Source of the DNA: Bordetella sp. BOR01
Lineage (GTDB): Bacteria; Pseudomonadota; Gammaproteobacteria; Burkholderiales; Burkholderiaceae_B
Length of the DNA stretch: 64,000 nt
Reading direction: 5' to 3'
Assembly (NCBI RefSeq): GCF_019218885.1
Contig: NZ_JAHUWT010000004.1
Span: 62,001 to 126,000 of the forward strand
Part shown: positions 27,844-37,265 of the stretch, one piece after another
How positions within the stretch are numbered: the first letter of the stretch is position 1
How the letters are laid out: each line of letters begins with the position of its first letter
The notes under the pieces: generated by a model
Database searches by the model: none
What the model was told of the DNA's origin: nothing
The model's input: only the letters and a program-made list of their open reading frames with translations
Program-made: the position numbers and the translations under genes

Positions 27844-28824
27844 CTAAGGCGTCATGGCCAGCGCCAGATCGAAGGCGGCCACCAGCGATGCGTGGTCGGC
27901 CACGCCTTTCCAGGCGATATCGAACGCCGTGCCGTGGTCGACGCTGGTGCGCACGAAGGGCAGGCCTACCGTGACGTTGACCCCCTGGTCCACACCCAGG
28001 TATTTCACCGGAATCAGGCCCTGGTCGTGGTATTGCGCCACCACGATGTCGAATTCGCCGCGCCGCGCACGCATGAAAATCGTATCGCCAGGCCAGGGGC
28101 CGGATGCATCCAGTCCATCGGCGTGTGCCTGGGCGATGGCCGGGGCGATAATGTCCAGGTCTTCGCGTCCGAACTTGCCATCTTCGCCCGCGTGGGGATT
28201 CAACCCGGCTACCGCGATACGGGGCCGCTCGATACCCATCTGGCGGCAGGCGCGGTCGGCCAGCCGGATGGCGCGCGCCTCGGCCTGCGGCGTAATGGCC
28301 GCCGGTACGTCCGCCAGCGCCATGTGGATGGTGACCAGCAACACGCGCAGTTCGTCGTTGGCCAGCATCATGGCGAAATCGGCCGTGTGCGACCGTTCGG
28401 CCAGGATTTCGGTATGGCCCGGCTGGTCGATGCCGGCCAGGTGCATCGAATGCTTGCTCAGCGGCGCAGTGACAATGGCGCGGATGCGTCCGGCCTGGGC
28501 CTCGTCGATGGCTGCGCACAGGTAATCGTAGGCGGCCTGGCCCGCGGCCGCGCTGGCGCGCCCCACCGGCAGGTCGGCCGGCAAGGGCGGGGTACAGGAT
28601 ATGACCTCGATACGGCCCGGCCCGCCCTGGGCCTGGCTGGCATCGACGATTTCGGCGATGTCCAGCCGTGCGCCCAGCAAGGCGGCTGCGCGCCGCATGG
28701 CGCCGGCGTCGCCGTAGACCACCGCGGGGGCCTTCAGGCCCTGTGCGCAGGCCTTGACGATAATCTCCGGGCCGATGCCGGCGGCATCGCCCATGGTGAT
28801 GCCTACCGGCACAGGCTCGCGCAT
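27844..28824 (-). CDS. pdxA: PdxA-family dehydrogenase (4-hydroxythreonine-4-phosphate dehydrogenase or a paralogue)
   Basis: A 326-residue NAD-dependent, metal-binding dehydrogenase of the PdxA family. Motifs are MGDAAGIGPEI at the N-terminus, TAPLSKHSMHLAGIDQPGHTEIL (metal-binding His), GLNPHAGEDGKFG and the AQYHDQGLIPVKYLG segment with another metal-binding His. True PdxA makes the precursor of pyridoxal phosphate. Close paralogues (PdxA2) act on 4-phospho-D-threonate or -erythronate. The MGDxAGIGPEI start looks more like the paralogues, and ksgA, the usual neighbour of pdxA in proteobacteria, is absent. The start overlaps the PhoH gene stop (TAATG), so the two are translationally coupled. 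Confidence 0.82.
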   Translation of the reverse strand: MREPVPVGITMGDAAGIGPEIIVKACAQGLKAPAVVYGDAGAMRRAAALLGARLDIAEIVDASQAQGGPGRIEVISCTPPLPADLPVGRASAAAGQAAYDYLCAAIDEAQAGRIRAIVTAPLSKHSMHLAGIDQPGHTEILAERSHTADFAMMLANDELRVLLVTIHMALADVPAAITPQAEARAIRLADRACRQMGIERPRIAVAGLNPHAGEDGKFGREDLDIIAPAIAQAHADGLDASGPWPGDTIFMRARRGEFDIVVAQYHDQGLIPVKYLGVDQGVNVTVGLPFVRTSVDHGTAFDIAWKGVADHASLVAAFDLALAMTP

Positions 28825-30482
28825 TACAGGACGTCGCCCGCGTAGTCGGCCAGGCGTGAACGTTCGCCGCGTTGCAGCGTCACGTGACCGGCGTGCGGCC
28901 AGCCCTTGAACCGGTCCACCACGAAGGTCAGGCCCGAACTGCCTTCAGTCAGGTAGGGGGTATCGATCTGCGCGACGTTGCCCAGGCACACCACCTTGGT
29001 GCCCGGGCCGGCCCGGGTAACCAGGGTCTTCATCTGCTTGGGCGTCAGGTTCTGCGCCTCGTCGATGATCAGGTACTTGTTCAGGAACGTGCGGCCGCGC
29101 ATGAAGTTCAGCGACTTCACCTTGATGCGCGAGCGGATCAGGTCCATGGTGGCGGCGCGGCCCCAGTCGCCGCCGTCGCCATCGCCCATGTTGAGCACGT
29201 CCAGGTTGTCTTCCAGCGCGCCCATCCAGGGCAGCATTTTCTCTTCTTCGGTGCCCGGCAAGAAACCGATGTCTTCGCCCACCGGCACCGTGACGCGCGT
29301 CATGATGATCTCGGTATAGCGCTTGGTTTCCAGCACCTGGGTGATGCCGGCCGCCAGGGCCAGCAGGGTCTTGCCGGTACCGGCCTGGCCCAGCAGCGAC
29401 ACGAAGTCGCAATCGGGATTCATCAGCAGGTTCAGGGCGAAGTTCTGCTCGCGGTTGCGCGCGGTGATGCCCCACACATTATTCTTGCCATGGGTGTAGT
29501 CGCGCAGCGTGGCCAGCACCGCCGTCTTGCCGCTGACTTCGCGCACTTGCGCATACAGCGGCATCTGGCCTTCGAAATACACGAACTGGTTGACCATGAA
29601 CTGCGAGCACAGCGGGCCATGCACGCGGTAGAACGTCGTGCCGCCTTGCTGCCAGGACTCGACGTCCTTGCCGTGGCGGTTCCAGAAGTCTTCGGGCAAC
29701 TGCATCACGCCCGAATACATCAGGTCGGTATCTTCCAGGACGTGGTCGTTGTAGTAGTCTTCGGCCGCCATGCCCAGCGTGCGGGCCTTCAGGCGCATGT
29801 TGATGTCCTTGGACACCAGCACGACTTCGCGCTGCGGGAATTTTTCCTGCAGGGCGCGCACCACGCCCAGGATCTGGTTGTCGGCCTTGCCCATGGGCAG
29901 GTCCGAGGGCAGGGTGCTATGGATGGCCGTGGTCTGGAACATCAGGCGGCCGGTGGCGTCTTTATTGCCCAGCGCACTCAGTTCCAGGCCGTCGTCGAGC
30001 TGCTGGGCATCGTGTACCAGCGCATCCAGCGAACGGCTGACCTGGCGCGCATTGCGCGCCACTTCCGACATGCCCTTTTTCTGGTGATCGAGTTCTTCCA
30101 GCGTCATCATGGGCAGGAAAATGTCGTGTTCTTCGAAGCGGAACAGCGAACTCGGGTCGTGCAGCAGCACGTTGGTATCAAGCACGAACAGCTTGCGCGC
30201 GGCATGCTCGGCACGTGTCTTGGGTTTGCGCGCCGCTGCCGCCGGCCTGGCCGGACGCACCGCGGCGACGGGCGCCGGGGCGGGCGCGGCGGCGCCCGCT
30301 GCCTGTGGCTTCAGGCCGTCGAGCTCGGGTTGCACCGTCAAGGGCTTGACAGTGCTAACAGGGGCCGCGGGTGCGGCCGGAGCGGCCGTTTTGGCTGGTG
30401 GCCGGGTCTTGCTTCGGGCGGCTTCGCCCGAGGGGAATGTCAGGATGGCTGCGGGTCGGGAGGGCAACTTCGGTAGCGGCAT
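28824..30482 (-). CDS. PIN-PhoH family protein (YlaK/PhoH2-like ATPase)
   Basis: A 552-residue two-domain protein. An Ala/Pro-rich, probably disordered stretch covers residues 1-95. A PIN ribonuclease-like domain starts KLFVLDTNVLLHD (Asp102) and runs to about 240. The PhoH ATPase domain follows, with the Walker A LLGQAGTGKTLLALA, PVGEDIGFLPGT and the Walker B YLIIDEAQNLTP. In related PhoH2 proteins the PIN and helicase domains act together on RNA; that role is inferred here. An AGGAG box is 10 bases before the ATG. The stop overlaps the start of the pdxA-like gene. Confidence 0.9.
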   Translation of the reverse strand: MPLPKLPSRPAAILTFPSGEAARSKTRPPAKTAAPAAPAAPVSTVKPLTVQPELDGLKPQAAGAAAPAPAPVAAVRPARPAAAARKPKTRAEHAARKLFVLDTNVLLHDPSSLFRFEEHDIFLPMMTLEELDHQKKGMSEVARNARQVSRSLDALVHDAQQLDDGLELSALGNKDATGRLMFQTTAIHSTLPSDLPMGKADNQILGVVRALQEKFPQREVVLVSKDINMRLKARTLGMAAEDYYNDHVLEDTDLMYSGVMQLPEDFWNRHGKDVESWQQGGTTFYRVHGPLCSQFMVNQFVYFEGQMPLYAQVREVSGKTAVLATLRDYTHGKNNVWGITARNREQNFALNLLMNPDCDFVSLLGQAGTGKTLLALAAGITQVLETKRYTEIIMTRVTVPVGEDIGFLPGTEEEKMLPWMGALEDNLDVLNMGDGDGGDWGRAATMDLIRSRIKVKSLNFMRGRTFLNKYLIIDEAQNLTPKQMKTLVTRAGPGTKVVCLGNVAQIDTPYLTEGSSGLTFVVDRFKGWPHAGHVTLQRGERSRLADYAGDVL

Positions 30483-30539
30483 ATAGGTGATTCTCCTGTG
30501 GGGCCGGCTATAGCGCCTGACAATGATTCCAGTACGGGC

Positions 30540-31004
30540 TCAACCGATACTGCGGGCTGCCTGCAGCACTTCGCTGGCGTGGTTCGGCACCTTGACCCCA
30601 CGCCATTCCTGCACCAGCCTGCCATAGGCATCGATCAGAAACGTGCTGCGCTCGATGCCGCGTACCTGTTTACCGTACATATTCTTCTGCTTGATGACGC
30701 CGTACAGATTACATACCGTTTCGTCCGTGTCAGAGATGAGAGGGAAGGGTAGCTGGTACTTGGTCTGAAAATTCTCGTGCGACTTCAGCGAATCGCGCGA
30801 GATGCCCACCACGACCGCGCCCGCCGACAGGAAGTCGGCATGCAGGTCGCGGAAATCCTGGCTTTCGGTGGTGCAACCCGGGGTGTTGTCCTTGGGGTAG
30901 AAGTACAGCACCACGGCACGGCCCTGGCATTGTTCCAGGCTGATGGGGCCGATGGTGCTTTCGGCGGTGAACTGCGGGGCGGGTTTGCCTATGTGCGGCG
31001 TCAT
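30540..31004 (-). CDS. bcp: Thioredoxin-dependent peroxiredoxin, Bcp/PrxQ type
   Basis: A 154-residue peroxiredoxin that reduces hydroperoxides. The peroxidatic Cys44 is in DNTPGCTTE. The usual PrxQ resolving cysteine five residues later is absent (Ser-Gln-Asp-Phe follows), so it may use a different cysteine such as the one in TVCNLYG or act as a 1-Cys enzyme. The C-terminal RSTFLIDAYGRLVQEWRGVKV is typical. AAGGAG (31020-31015) supports the ATG at 31004, which overlaps the Mth938-domain gene stop (ATGA). Confidence 0.92.
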   Translation of the reverse strand: MTPHIGKPAPQFTAESTIGPISLEQCQGRAVVLYFYPKDNTPGCTTESQDFRDLHADFLSAGAVVVGISRDSLKSHENFQTKYQLPFPLISDTDETVCNLYGVIKQKNMYGKQVRGIERSTFLIDAYGRLVQEWRGVKVPNHASEVLQAARSIG

Positions 31005-31489
31005 GCGGGGGGATCTCCTTGGGTAGGCAACAGCGCGACGATGACACGCCGGCCTTCTGCCATCAGGATGTTGTAGGTGCGGGCGGCCGCCTGGGTGTCC
31101 ATGACCTCGACACCGACGCCGGCCGCCAGCAGGGGGCGCAGCACGTCCTGGGGCAGCAGCCTCTGGCGGCTGCCGGTGCCCACCAGCAGCACTTCCGGGC
31201 CTGGCCCGGTGGCTGGGGCGGCCGTCTCGGGGGTGTCCAGGAACGCCATGGGGTCGCGCGGGGCCTCGGACAGCCCGGCAGCCTGCCGCAGCAGCGATGA
31301 AGTGATGTCGGTGGCGGCCCGGACCGGCCATTCGGCGACGGGGCCTTCGGGACCGAAGGCGATCGCGTGGGAAAATCGTACCTGGTTCACCTCGATATAG
31401 CCGTCACCGTAGGCGGTAACGGTATTGAGGGCCGATGCAGGGTCGGTGTGCAGCTTCAATAAAAACTCCGGCTTTATGATTCCGATCAT
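31001..31489 (-). CDS. Mth938-like domain protein (DUF498 family)
   Basis: A 162-residue protein of the Mth938/DUF498 fold. Recognisable parts are YGDGYIEVNQVRFSHAIAFGPEGPV, VLLVGTGSRQRLLPQDVLRPLLAAGVGVEVMDTQAAARTYNILMAEGRRVIVALLP. The family includes the mitochondrial assembly factor NDUFAF3, but bacterial members have no established role. Translational overlap with the peroxiredoxin gene suggests co-expression. It lies about 150 bases from the divergent alaC start. Confidence 0.85.
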   Translation of the reverse strand: MIGIIKPEFLLKLHTDPASALNTVTAYGDGYIEVNQVRFSHAIAFGPEGPVAEWPVRAATDITSSLLRQAAGLSEAPRDPMAFLDTPETAAPATGPGPEVLLVGTGSRQRLLPQDVLRPLLAAGVGVEVMDTQAAARTYNILMAEGRRVIVALLPTQGDPPA

Positions 31490-31552
31490 AGCGCATCAGA
31501 ATGAGGCCATGTTGCAGGGTATCCACGGGCAACGGGGACGGAATATACCCAT

Positions 31553-31581
31553 TTGCCGCCCGCGCCCGCTTGCGCTAGATT
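31553..31581 (+). promoter_or_regulatory. Probable sigma70 promoter of alaC-hom-thrC
   Basis: TTGCCG (31553-31558) and TAGATT (31576-31581) are separated by 17 bases. Expected transcription start is near 31588, about 56 bases before the alaC ATG. Both hexamers match the consensus at four of six positions. Confidence 0.45.
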
Positions 31582-31643
31582 ACTAAGTTTTGCTGCACCG
31601 CAAACCTCTTTTTGTCACCTCCGCCTTAATCAAGGATCATCCC

Positions 31644-32831
31644 ATGAGGAAGTTCTCCCGCATCGAGCGTCTGCCCCCGTACGTGTTCAATATTACCGGC
31701 GAGCTCAAGATGGCCGCCCGGCGGCGCGGAGAGGACATCATCGACATGTCCATGGGCAACCCCGACGGCCCCACGCCCAAGCACATCGTCGACAAGCTGG
31801 TCGAGGCCTCGACCCGGCCCACCACCCACGGCTATTCGGTGTCCAAGGGCATCCCGCGCCTGCGCAAGGCCATCTGCGACTGGTACCAGCGCCGCTATGC
31901 GGTCGAGTTCGACCCCGACAGCGAGGCCATCGTCACCATCGGCTCGAAAGAAGGCCTGGCCCACTTGATGCTGGCCACGCTCGACCGCGGCGATACGGTG
32001 CTGGTGCCCAACCCCAGCTACCCCATCCATATCTATGGGGCGGTCATCGCCGGCGCCAACATCCGTTCCGTGCGCATGACGCCGGGCGTCGATTTCTTCG
32101 AAGAGCTCGAGCGCGCGGTGCGCGAGTCGATTCCCAAGCCCAAGATGATGATCCTGGGCTTTCCCAGCAATCCCACGGCGCAATGCGTCGACCTGTCGTT
32201 CTTCGAGCGGGTGGTGGCGCTGGCCAAAGAGCATGACATCCTGGTGGTGCACGACCTGGCCTACGCCGACATCTGTTTCGACGGCTACGTGGCGCCGTCC
32301 ATCATGCAAGTGCCGGGTGCGCGCGACGTGGCCGTCGAGTTCTTCACCATGAGCAAGAGCTACAACATGGCTGGATGGCGCATCGGCTACATGGTGGGCA
32401 ACCGCGAACTGGTCAATGCGCTGGCGCGCATCAAGAGCTACCACGACTACGGTACGTTCACGCCGATACAGGTGGCGTCCATCGCCGCGCTCGACGGCCC
32501 GCAAGAATGCGTGAACGAGGTCGTCGAGCAGTACCGCAGCCGCCGCGACGTGCTGGCGCGCGGCCTGCACGAGGCCGGCTGGAACGTCGAGATCCCCAAG
32601 GCGTCCATGTACATCTGGGCGCAGATTCCCGAACCGTATCGCGCCATGGGTTCGCTGGAGTTCGCCAAGCGGGTGCTGTCCGATGCCAAGGTGGCCGTGT
32701 CGCCAGGCATCGGTTTTGGCGAATACGGCGACGAATACGTACGTTTCGCCCTGATCGAAAACGAACAGCGCACGCGCCAGGCCGTGCGCGGCATCAAAGA
32801 CATGTTCCGCAAGGACGGCCTGCTGAAATGA
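31644..32831 (+). CDS. alaC: Alanine-forming PLP aminotransferase AlaC
   Basis: A 395-residue class I aminotransferase, probably glutamate-pyruvate transaminase AlaC. Conserved features are [12 protein letters not shown], the [11 protein letters not shown] segment, [23 protein letters not shown] and the PLP lysine in [19 protein letters not shown], followed by [16 protein letters not shown]. The ATG at 31644 follows a GGA-containing RBS. An upstream TTG in frame would add a non-conserved stretch. It is followed by hom and thrC on the same strand, an order seen in many betaproteobacteria. Confidence 0.9.
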   Translation: MRKFSRIERLPPYVFNITGELKMAARRRGEDIIDMSMGNPDGPTPKHIVDKLVEASTRPTTHGYSVSKGIPRLRKAICDWYQRRYAVEFDPDSEAIVTIGSKEGLAHLMLATLDRGDTVLVPNPSYPIHIYGAVIAGANIRSVRMTPGVDFFEELERAVRESIPKPKMMILGFPSNPTAQCVDLSFFERVVALAKEHDILVVHDLAYADICFDGYVAPSIMQVPGARDVAVEFFTMSKSYNMAGWRIGYMVGNRELVNALARIKSYHDYGTFTPIQVASIAALDGPQECVNEVVEQYRSRRDVLARGLHEAGWNVEIPKASMYIWAQIPEPYRAMGSLEFAKRVLSDAKVAVSPGIGFGEYGDEYVRFALIENEQRTRQAVRGIKDMFRKDGLLK

Positions 32832-32889
32832 CCTTGGCTTTTGCTGATTTACGCGCCGCAGACGGGGCGTCGCACTCTGGATACCTGAT

Positions 32890-34260
32890 ATGACAAACGC
32901 TACACGTACGCTGCATTCGCTGCCCGCCGCGGATGCCTCCCGGCCGGCTGCCGACATCAAGCCCATCAAGATCGGCCTGCTGGGCCTGGGCGTGGTGGGT
33001 GGCGGCACCTGGAGCGTGCTGTCCCGCAACGCCGAGGAAATCGCCCGCCGCGCCGGCCGGCGCATCGAAGTCAGTCGTGTCGCGGTTCGCGACGTGGCCA
33101 AGGCGCGCAGCCGTGTCGGCGATGCGGTCGAGGTCGATACCGATGTGCATGCGCTGGTGCGCGACCCCGAGATCGATATCGTGGTCGAGCTCATCGGAGG
33201 CGACACCCTCGCGCGCGAACTGGTGCTGGAAGCCATTGCGCATGGCAAGCATGTGGTCACTGCCAACAAGGCACTGTTGGCCAAGCATGGCAACCAGATC
33301 TTCGCCGCGGCATCGGCACAGGGCGTGATGGTGGCCTTCGAGGCGGCCGTCGCGGGCGGCATTCCCATCATCAAGGCCATACGCGAAGGCCTGACCGCCA
33401 ATCGCATCGAGTGGGTGGCCGGCATCATCAACGGCACCACCAACTTCATCCTGTCCGAGATGCGTTCGCGCGGCCTGCCGTTTGCCGAGGTGCTGGCCGA
33501 GGCGCAGCGCCTGGGTTATGCCGAAGCCGACCCTACCTTCGACGTCGAAGGCGTGGACGCGGCGCACAAGCTCACGCTGTTGGCCTCGTTGGCCTTCGGC
33601 GTGCCGGTCCAGTTCGAAAAGGCCTATATCGAAGGCATCTCGAATCTGGCCCAGGAAGATATCGCCCATGCCGAACGCCTGGGCTACCGCATCAAGCTGC
33701 TGGGCATCACCAAGCGCCGTACCGACGGCATCGAATTGCGCGTGCATCCGGCCCTGGTGCCGGCCGAGCGCCTGCTGGCCAACGTCGAAGGCGCCATGAA
33801 CGCCGTGCTGGTGCGCGGCGACGCTGTCGGCCCGACCCTGTACTACGGGCAGGGCGCGGGCGAAGAGCCCACCGCGTCGGCCGTGGTGGCCGACCTGGTC
33901 GATGTTACCCGCCTGCACACGGCAGACCCCGGCAATCGCGTGCCGCACCTGGCGTTCCAGCCCGATGCGCTGTCCGACCTGGCGATCCTGCCGATCGACA
34001 AGATCAGCACCTCGTACTACTTGCGCTTGCGCGTGGACGACCAGCCCGGCGTGCTGGCCGACATCGCTCGCGAACTGGCTGAACGCGGCATTTCCATCGG
34101 CTCGATGATCCAGCAGCCCTCGCATATCGGCGGCGCCGACATCATCTTCCTGACGCATCAGGCTGTCGAGGGCAATGTCGACCTGGCCATCCGCAGCATC
34201 GAGCAATTGCCATTCGTGCGTTCCAGCGTCACGCGCCTGCGTGTCGAGACCTTGGCATAA
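32890..34260 (+). CDS. hom: Homoserine dehydrogenase
   Basis: A 456-residue enzyme that reduces aspartate semialdehyde to homoserine, the branch to threonine and methionine. The Rossmann motif GLLGLGVVGGGTW starts after a 30-residue lead. The catalytic part has GIINGTTNFILSEM and GYAEADPTFDVEGVDAAHKLTLLASLAFG. A C-terminal ACT domain (about 370-456, RVDDQPGVLADIARELAERGISIGSMIQ) is expected to bind threonine for feedback inhibition. It lies between alaC and thrC with gaps of 58 and 38 bases. Confidence 0.96.
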   Translation: MTNATRTLHSLPAADASRPAADIKPIKIGLLGLGVVGGGTWSVLSRNAEEIARRAGRRIEVSRVAVRDVAKARSRVGDAVEVDTDVHALVRDPEIDIVVELIGGDTLARELVLEAIAHGKHVVTANKALLAKHGNQIFAAASAQGVMVAFEAAVAGGIPIIKAIREGLTANRIEWVAGIINGTTNFILSEMRSRGLPFAEVLAEAQRLGYAEADPTFDVEGVDAAHKLTLLASLAFGVPVQFEKAYIEGISNLAQEDIAHAERLGYRIKLLGITKRRTDGIELRVHPALVPAERLLANVEGAMNAVLVRGDAVGPTLYYGQGAGEEPTASAVVADLVDVTRLHTADPGNRVPHLAFQPDALSDLAILPIDKISTSYYLRLRVDDQPGVLADIARELAERGISIGSMIQQPSHIGGADIIFLTHQAVEGNVDLAIRSIEQLPFVRSSVTRLRVETLA

Positions 34261-34298
34261 GCGCCTGCCGGCGCCGGCATGCATGAATACGGACTGAC

Positions 34299-35708
34299 AT
34301 GAAATACATCTCTACTCGCGGAGGCATGGCCCCGCAAGCATTCAGCGACATCCTGCTCGAGGGCCTGGCGCCCGACGGCGGGTTGGCCGTACCGGAAGCC
34401 TTGCCGCAGGTGGCGGCCGATACGCTCGAAAGCTGGCGCGGCCTGTCGTATGCCGACCTGGCTTTCGAGGTCTTGTCGCGCTTCGCCACCGATATCCCGG
34501 CCGACGATCTGCGCCGGCTGACGCGCGCGGCGTATCGGCAGGGCATATTCAACAGCGAAGACATCGTGCCCTTGCGGCCCCTGGATGGCGGGCTGCAGTT
34601 GCTGGGCCTGTCCGAAGGCCCGACGCTGGCCTTCAAGGACATGGCCATGCAGTTCCTGGGCCAGGTCTTCGAATACGTGCTGACGCAGCGTGGCACCACG
34701 TTGAACATCCTGGGGGCCACCTCGGGCGATACCGGCTCGGCGGCTGAATACGCGTTGCGCGGCAAACAGGGCGTGGCCGTGTTCATGCTGTCGCCGCATG
34801 GCCGCATGAGCACGTTCCAGCGGGCGCAGATGTACTCGCTGCAAGACCCGAACATCCACAACATTGCCGTGCACGGCGTGTTCGACGAAGCCCAGGATAT
34901 CGTCAAGGCATTGGCGGGCGATCTCGACTTCAAGGCCCGCTATCGCATCGGCGCAGTGAACTCCATCAACTGGGCCCGCATCGCGGCGCAAGTGGTGTAC
35001 TACTTCCATGGCTGGCTGCGGGCCACATCGGGCCCCGGCCAGCAGGTGTCGTTTGCGGTGCCGTCCGGCAATTTCGGCAATATCCTGTCGGGCCATATCG
35101 CCCGCGCCATGGGCCTGCCGGTGCGCCGGCTGGTGCTGGCCACCAACGAGAACAATGTGCTGGAAGAGTTCTTCCGCACCGGCATTTACCGGCCGCGTGG
35201 CGCCGAGCATACCTATGCCACGTCCAGCCCATCCATGGACATCTCGCGCGCATCGAACTTCGAGCGTTTTGTCTACGACCTGACGGGCCGCGATCCGCAA
35301 CGGGTGAAGGCGTTGTGGGCCGATCTGGCACGCAAGGGCTACTTCGACTTGTCGGCCTTGAAGCCGGCATTCGAATCGCAATACGGTTTTGTGGCGGGCA
35401 CCAGCACCCATGCGGATCGCCTCGCCGTGATTCGCGGCACCTATGACGCCACGGGCGTACTAGTTGATCCGCATACGGCCGACGGCGTGAAAGTGGCGCG
35501 CGAATTCATCGAGCCCGGTGTGCCGATGCTGGTGCTGGAAACGGCCTTGCCGGCCAAGTTCTCGGACACCATCGAAGCGGCGCTGGGCAAGCCAGTCACG
35601 CCGCCGCCCGCATTGGCCAATCTTGAGTCGCTGCCGCAACGCGTCACCGTAATGGATTGCGACGCACAGTTGGTACGGCGCCACATCGAGGCCAATGCCA
35701 AAGTGTAA
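34299..35708 (+). CDS. thrC: Threonine synthase
   Basis: A 469-residue PLP enzyme converting O-phosphohomoserine to threonine. It begins MKYISTRGGMAPQAFSDILLEGLAPDGGL, typical of the long, E. coli/yeast-type threonine synthases. The PLP lysine is in LAFKDMAMQFLG, and the phosphate-binding segment is GATSGDTGSAAEYAL. It lies 38 bases behind hom, and a strong terminator follows, so alaC-hom-thrC probably end together. Confidence 0.96.
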   Translation: MKYISTRGGMAPQAFSDILLEGLAPDGGLAVPEALPQVAADTLESWRGLSYADLAFEVLSRFATDIPADDLRRLTRAAYRQGIFNSEDIVPLRPLDGGLQLLGLSEGPTLAFKDMAMQFLGQVFEYVLTQRGTTLNILGATSGDTGSAAEYALRGKQGVAVFMLSPHGRMSTFQRAQMYSLQDPNIHNIAVHGVFDEAQDIVKALAGDLDFKARYRIGAVNSINWARIAAQVVYYFHGWLRATSGPGQQVSFAVPSGNFGNILSGHIARAMGLPVRRLVLATNENNVLEEFFRTGIYRPRGAEHTYATSSPSMDISRASNFERFVYDLTGRDPQRVKALWADLARKGYFDLSALKPAFESQYGFVAGTSTHADRLAVIRGTYDATGVLVDPHTADGVKVAREFIEPGVPMLVLETALPAKFSDTIEAALGKPVTPPPALANLESLPQRVTVMDCDAQLVRRHIEANAKV

Positions 35709-35738
35709 GCTTCATTGCTGCGTGTTTACGGTGGCAGC

Positions 35739-35766
35739 ACCCCGGCCAGGATAGGCCGGGGTTTTG
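35739..35766 (+). terminator. Rho-independent terminator after thrC
   Basis: An 8-bp stem CCCCGGCC/GGCCGGGG (35740-35747 and 35754-35761, plus an A-T closing pair), 6-base loop, followed by TTTTGCTTT. Confidence 0.92.
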
Positions 35767-35929
35767 CTTTGGGGTGTACCGGCAGGGGGCAGCGCGTCTG
35801 CATCGGGCATGGCCGCCTGTATGGCCGTGTCATTACAGACTTATGCATTTTGACGACATCCCGTCACCGAATGGGGGGAGGCCCGGGCCTACAGTGAAAA
35901 CTCATTCAAGACTGACGGAGAAACGCCCC

Positions 35930-36151
35930 ATGAACCTGAAGACCACGACGCTCGCCTTGATAGTGACCGGAGTCGGCGTACTGGCAGGCTGCTCGACGCC
36001 TTCTACCGTACATACGCGGGACGGCAGCCAGGTTTTCACCGCCGACAAACCGCAATACAACGAAGACACAGGCTTCTACGAATACGAGAAAGACGGCCAG
36101 AAAGTCCAGGTCAACAAGGACGACGTGAAGAGTATCGAGGAAGTGAAGTAA
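35930..36151 (+). CDS. Small lipoprotein, YgdI/YgdR (DUF903) family
   Basis: A 73-residue lipoprotein. The signal peptide ends in a lipobox VLAGC, so Cys21 is the lipid-modified residue and Ser22 favours outer-membrane sorting. The mature part, STVHTRDGSQVFTADKPQYNEDTGFYEYEKDGQKVQVNKDDVKSIEEV, is a small SH3-like fold typical of YgdI/YgdR. Function is unknown. GGAG at 35917-35920 supports the ATG. It stands alone between the thrC terminator and a convergent hairpin. Confidence 0.9.
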   Translation: MNLKTTTLALIVTGVGVLAGCSTPSTVHTRDGSQVFTADKPQYNEDTGFYEYEKDGQKVQVNKDDVKSIEEVK

Positions 36152-36158
36152 GCGTGGC

Positions 36159-36187
36159 AGCGCCGGGCGCATAATGCGCCCGGCGCT
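36159..36187. terminator. Long perfect hairpin between convergent genes
   Basis: A 14-bp arm AGCGCCGGGCGCAT is repeated inverted as ATGCGCCCGGCGCT around a single A; in practice the loop opens to about five bases. It lies between the lipoprotein gene and fbp, which converge here, and probably stops transcription from both sides. Neither flank has a U-tract. Confidence 0.7.
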
Positions 36188-36208
36188 CCGCACCAGCCCT
36201 GATGGCAA

Positions 36209-37228
36209 TCAGGCGCTTTTTTCCTCGGCGTGATAGCGTCCCACCCGCTCGACTTCATTCTTCGAGCCCAGGATCACACTGACGCGCTGATGCAGCTTTT
36301 CGGGCTGGATGTCCAGGATGCGCTGCTTGCCGTCGATGGCCGCGCCGCCGGCCTGTTCGACGATCATGCTCATTGGATTGGCCTCGTACATCAGGCGCAG
36401 CTTGCCGGCCTTGCCAGGTTCGCGTGCGTCCCACGGATACATGAAGATGCCGCCGCGGGTCAGGATGCGATGCACGTCGGCCACCATCGAGGCGATCCAG
36501 CGCATGTTGTAGTCCTTGCCCAGCGGGCCGGTCTTGCCGGCCAGGCATTCGTCGATGTAGCGCTTGACCGGCGGTGCCCAGTGGCGCATGTTCGACATGT
36601 TGATGGCAAATTCCTTGGTGTCTTCGGGCACGCGGATCTGTTCGTGCGTCAGTACCCACGAACCCATTTCGCGATCCAGCGTAAAGCCCATCACACCAGT
36701 GCCGATGGTCAGCACCAGCATGGTCTGCGGGCCGTACACGGCATAGCCGGCGGCCACTTGCCGGCTGCCGGGCTGCAGGAAATCCTGTTCGCAGACTTCG
36801 GCGCCGGCCACGCGGGGCGGCGCGTGCAACACTGAGAAGATGGTGCCGATCGACACATTGACGTCGATGTTCGACGAGCCGTCCAGCGGATCGAACAGCA
36901 GCAGGTATTCGCCCTTGGGATAGCGGTTCGGAATCAGGTGGATGGTTTCCATTTCCTCGGATGCCATCGCAGCCAGGTGGCCGCCCCATTCGTTGGCCTC
37001 GAGCAGGATTTCATTGGACAGCACGTCGAGCTTTTTCTGTACCTCGCCCTGCACGTTCTCGGATTCGAGGCTGCCCAGCACGCCGCCCAGCGCGCCTTTG
37101 CTGACCGCATGGCTGATGGCCTTGCAGGCGCGCGCCACGACTTCGATCAGCAGCCGCACTTCGGGGGCCAGGGCACTGGCCGAGCGCTGCTGCTCGACCA
37201 GGTATTGAGTAAGGGTTTTGCGTTTCAA
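36209..37228 (-). CDS. fbp: Fructose-1,6-bisphosphatase, class I
   Basis: A 339-residue gluconeogenic phosphatase. The family signature [25 protein letters not shown] is present, with the metal-binding Glu residues in [10 protein letters not shown] upstream, and the substrate-binding region near [20 protein letters not shown] (here [13 protein letters not shown]). The order of motifs and length match class I enzymes. It follows pepN on the same strand after 37 bases. Confidence 0.96.
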   Translation of the reverse strand: MKRKTLTQYLVEQQRSASALAPEVRLLIEVVARACKAISHAVSKGALGGVLGSLESENVQGEVQKKLDVLSNEILLEANEWGGHLAAMASEEMETIHLIPNRYPKGEYLLLFDPLDGSSNIDVNVSIGTIFSVLHAPPRVAGAEVCEQDFLQPGSRQVAAGYAVYGPQTMLVLTIGTGVMGFTLDREMGSWVLTHEQIRVPEDTKEFAINMSNMRHWAPPVKRYIDECLAGKTGPLGKDYNMRWIASMVADVHRILTRGGIFMYPWDAREPGKAGKLRLMYEANPMSMIVEQAGGAAIDGKQRILDIQPEKLHQRVSVILGSKNEVERVGRYHAEEKSA

Positions 37229-37265
37229 GAGCGGTCTCCGTTAGCAGCGAATGAGGGCGCGGGAT

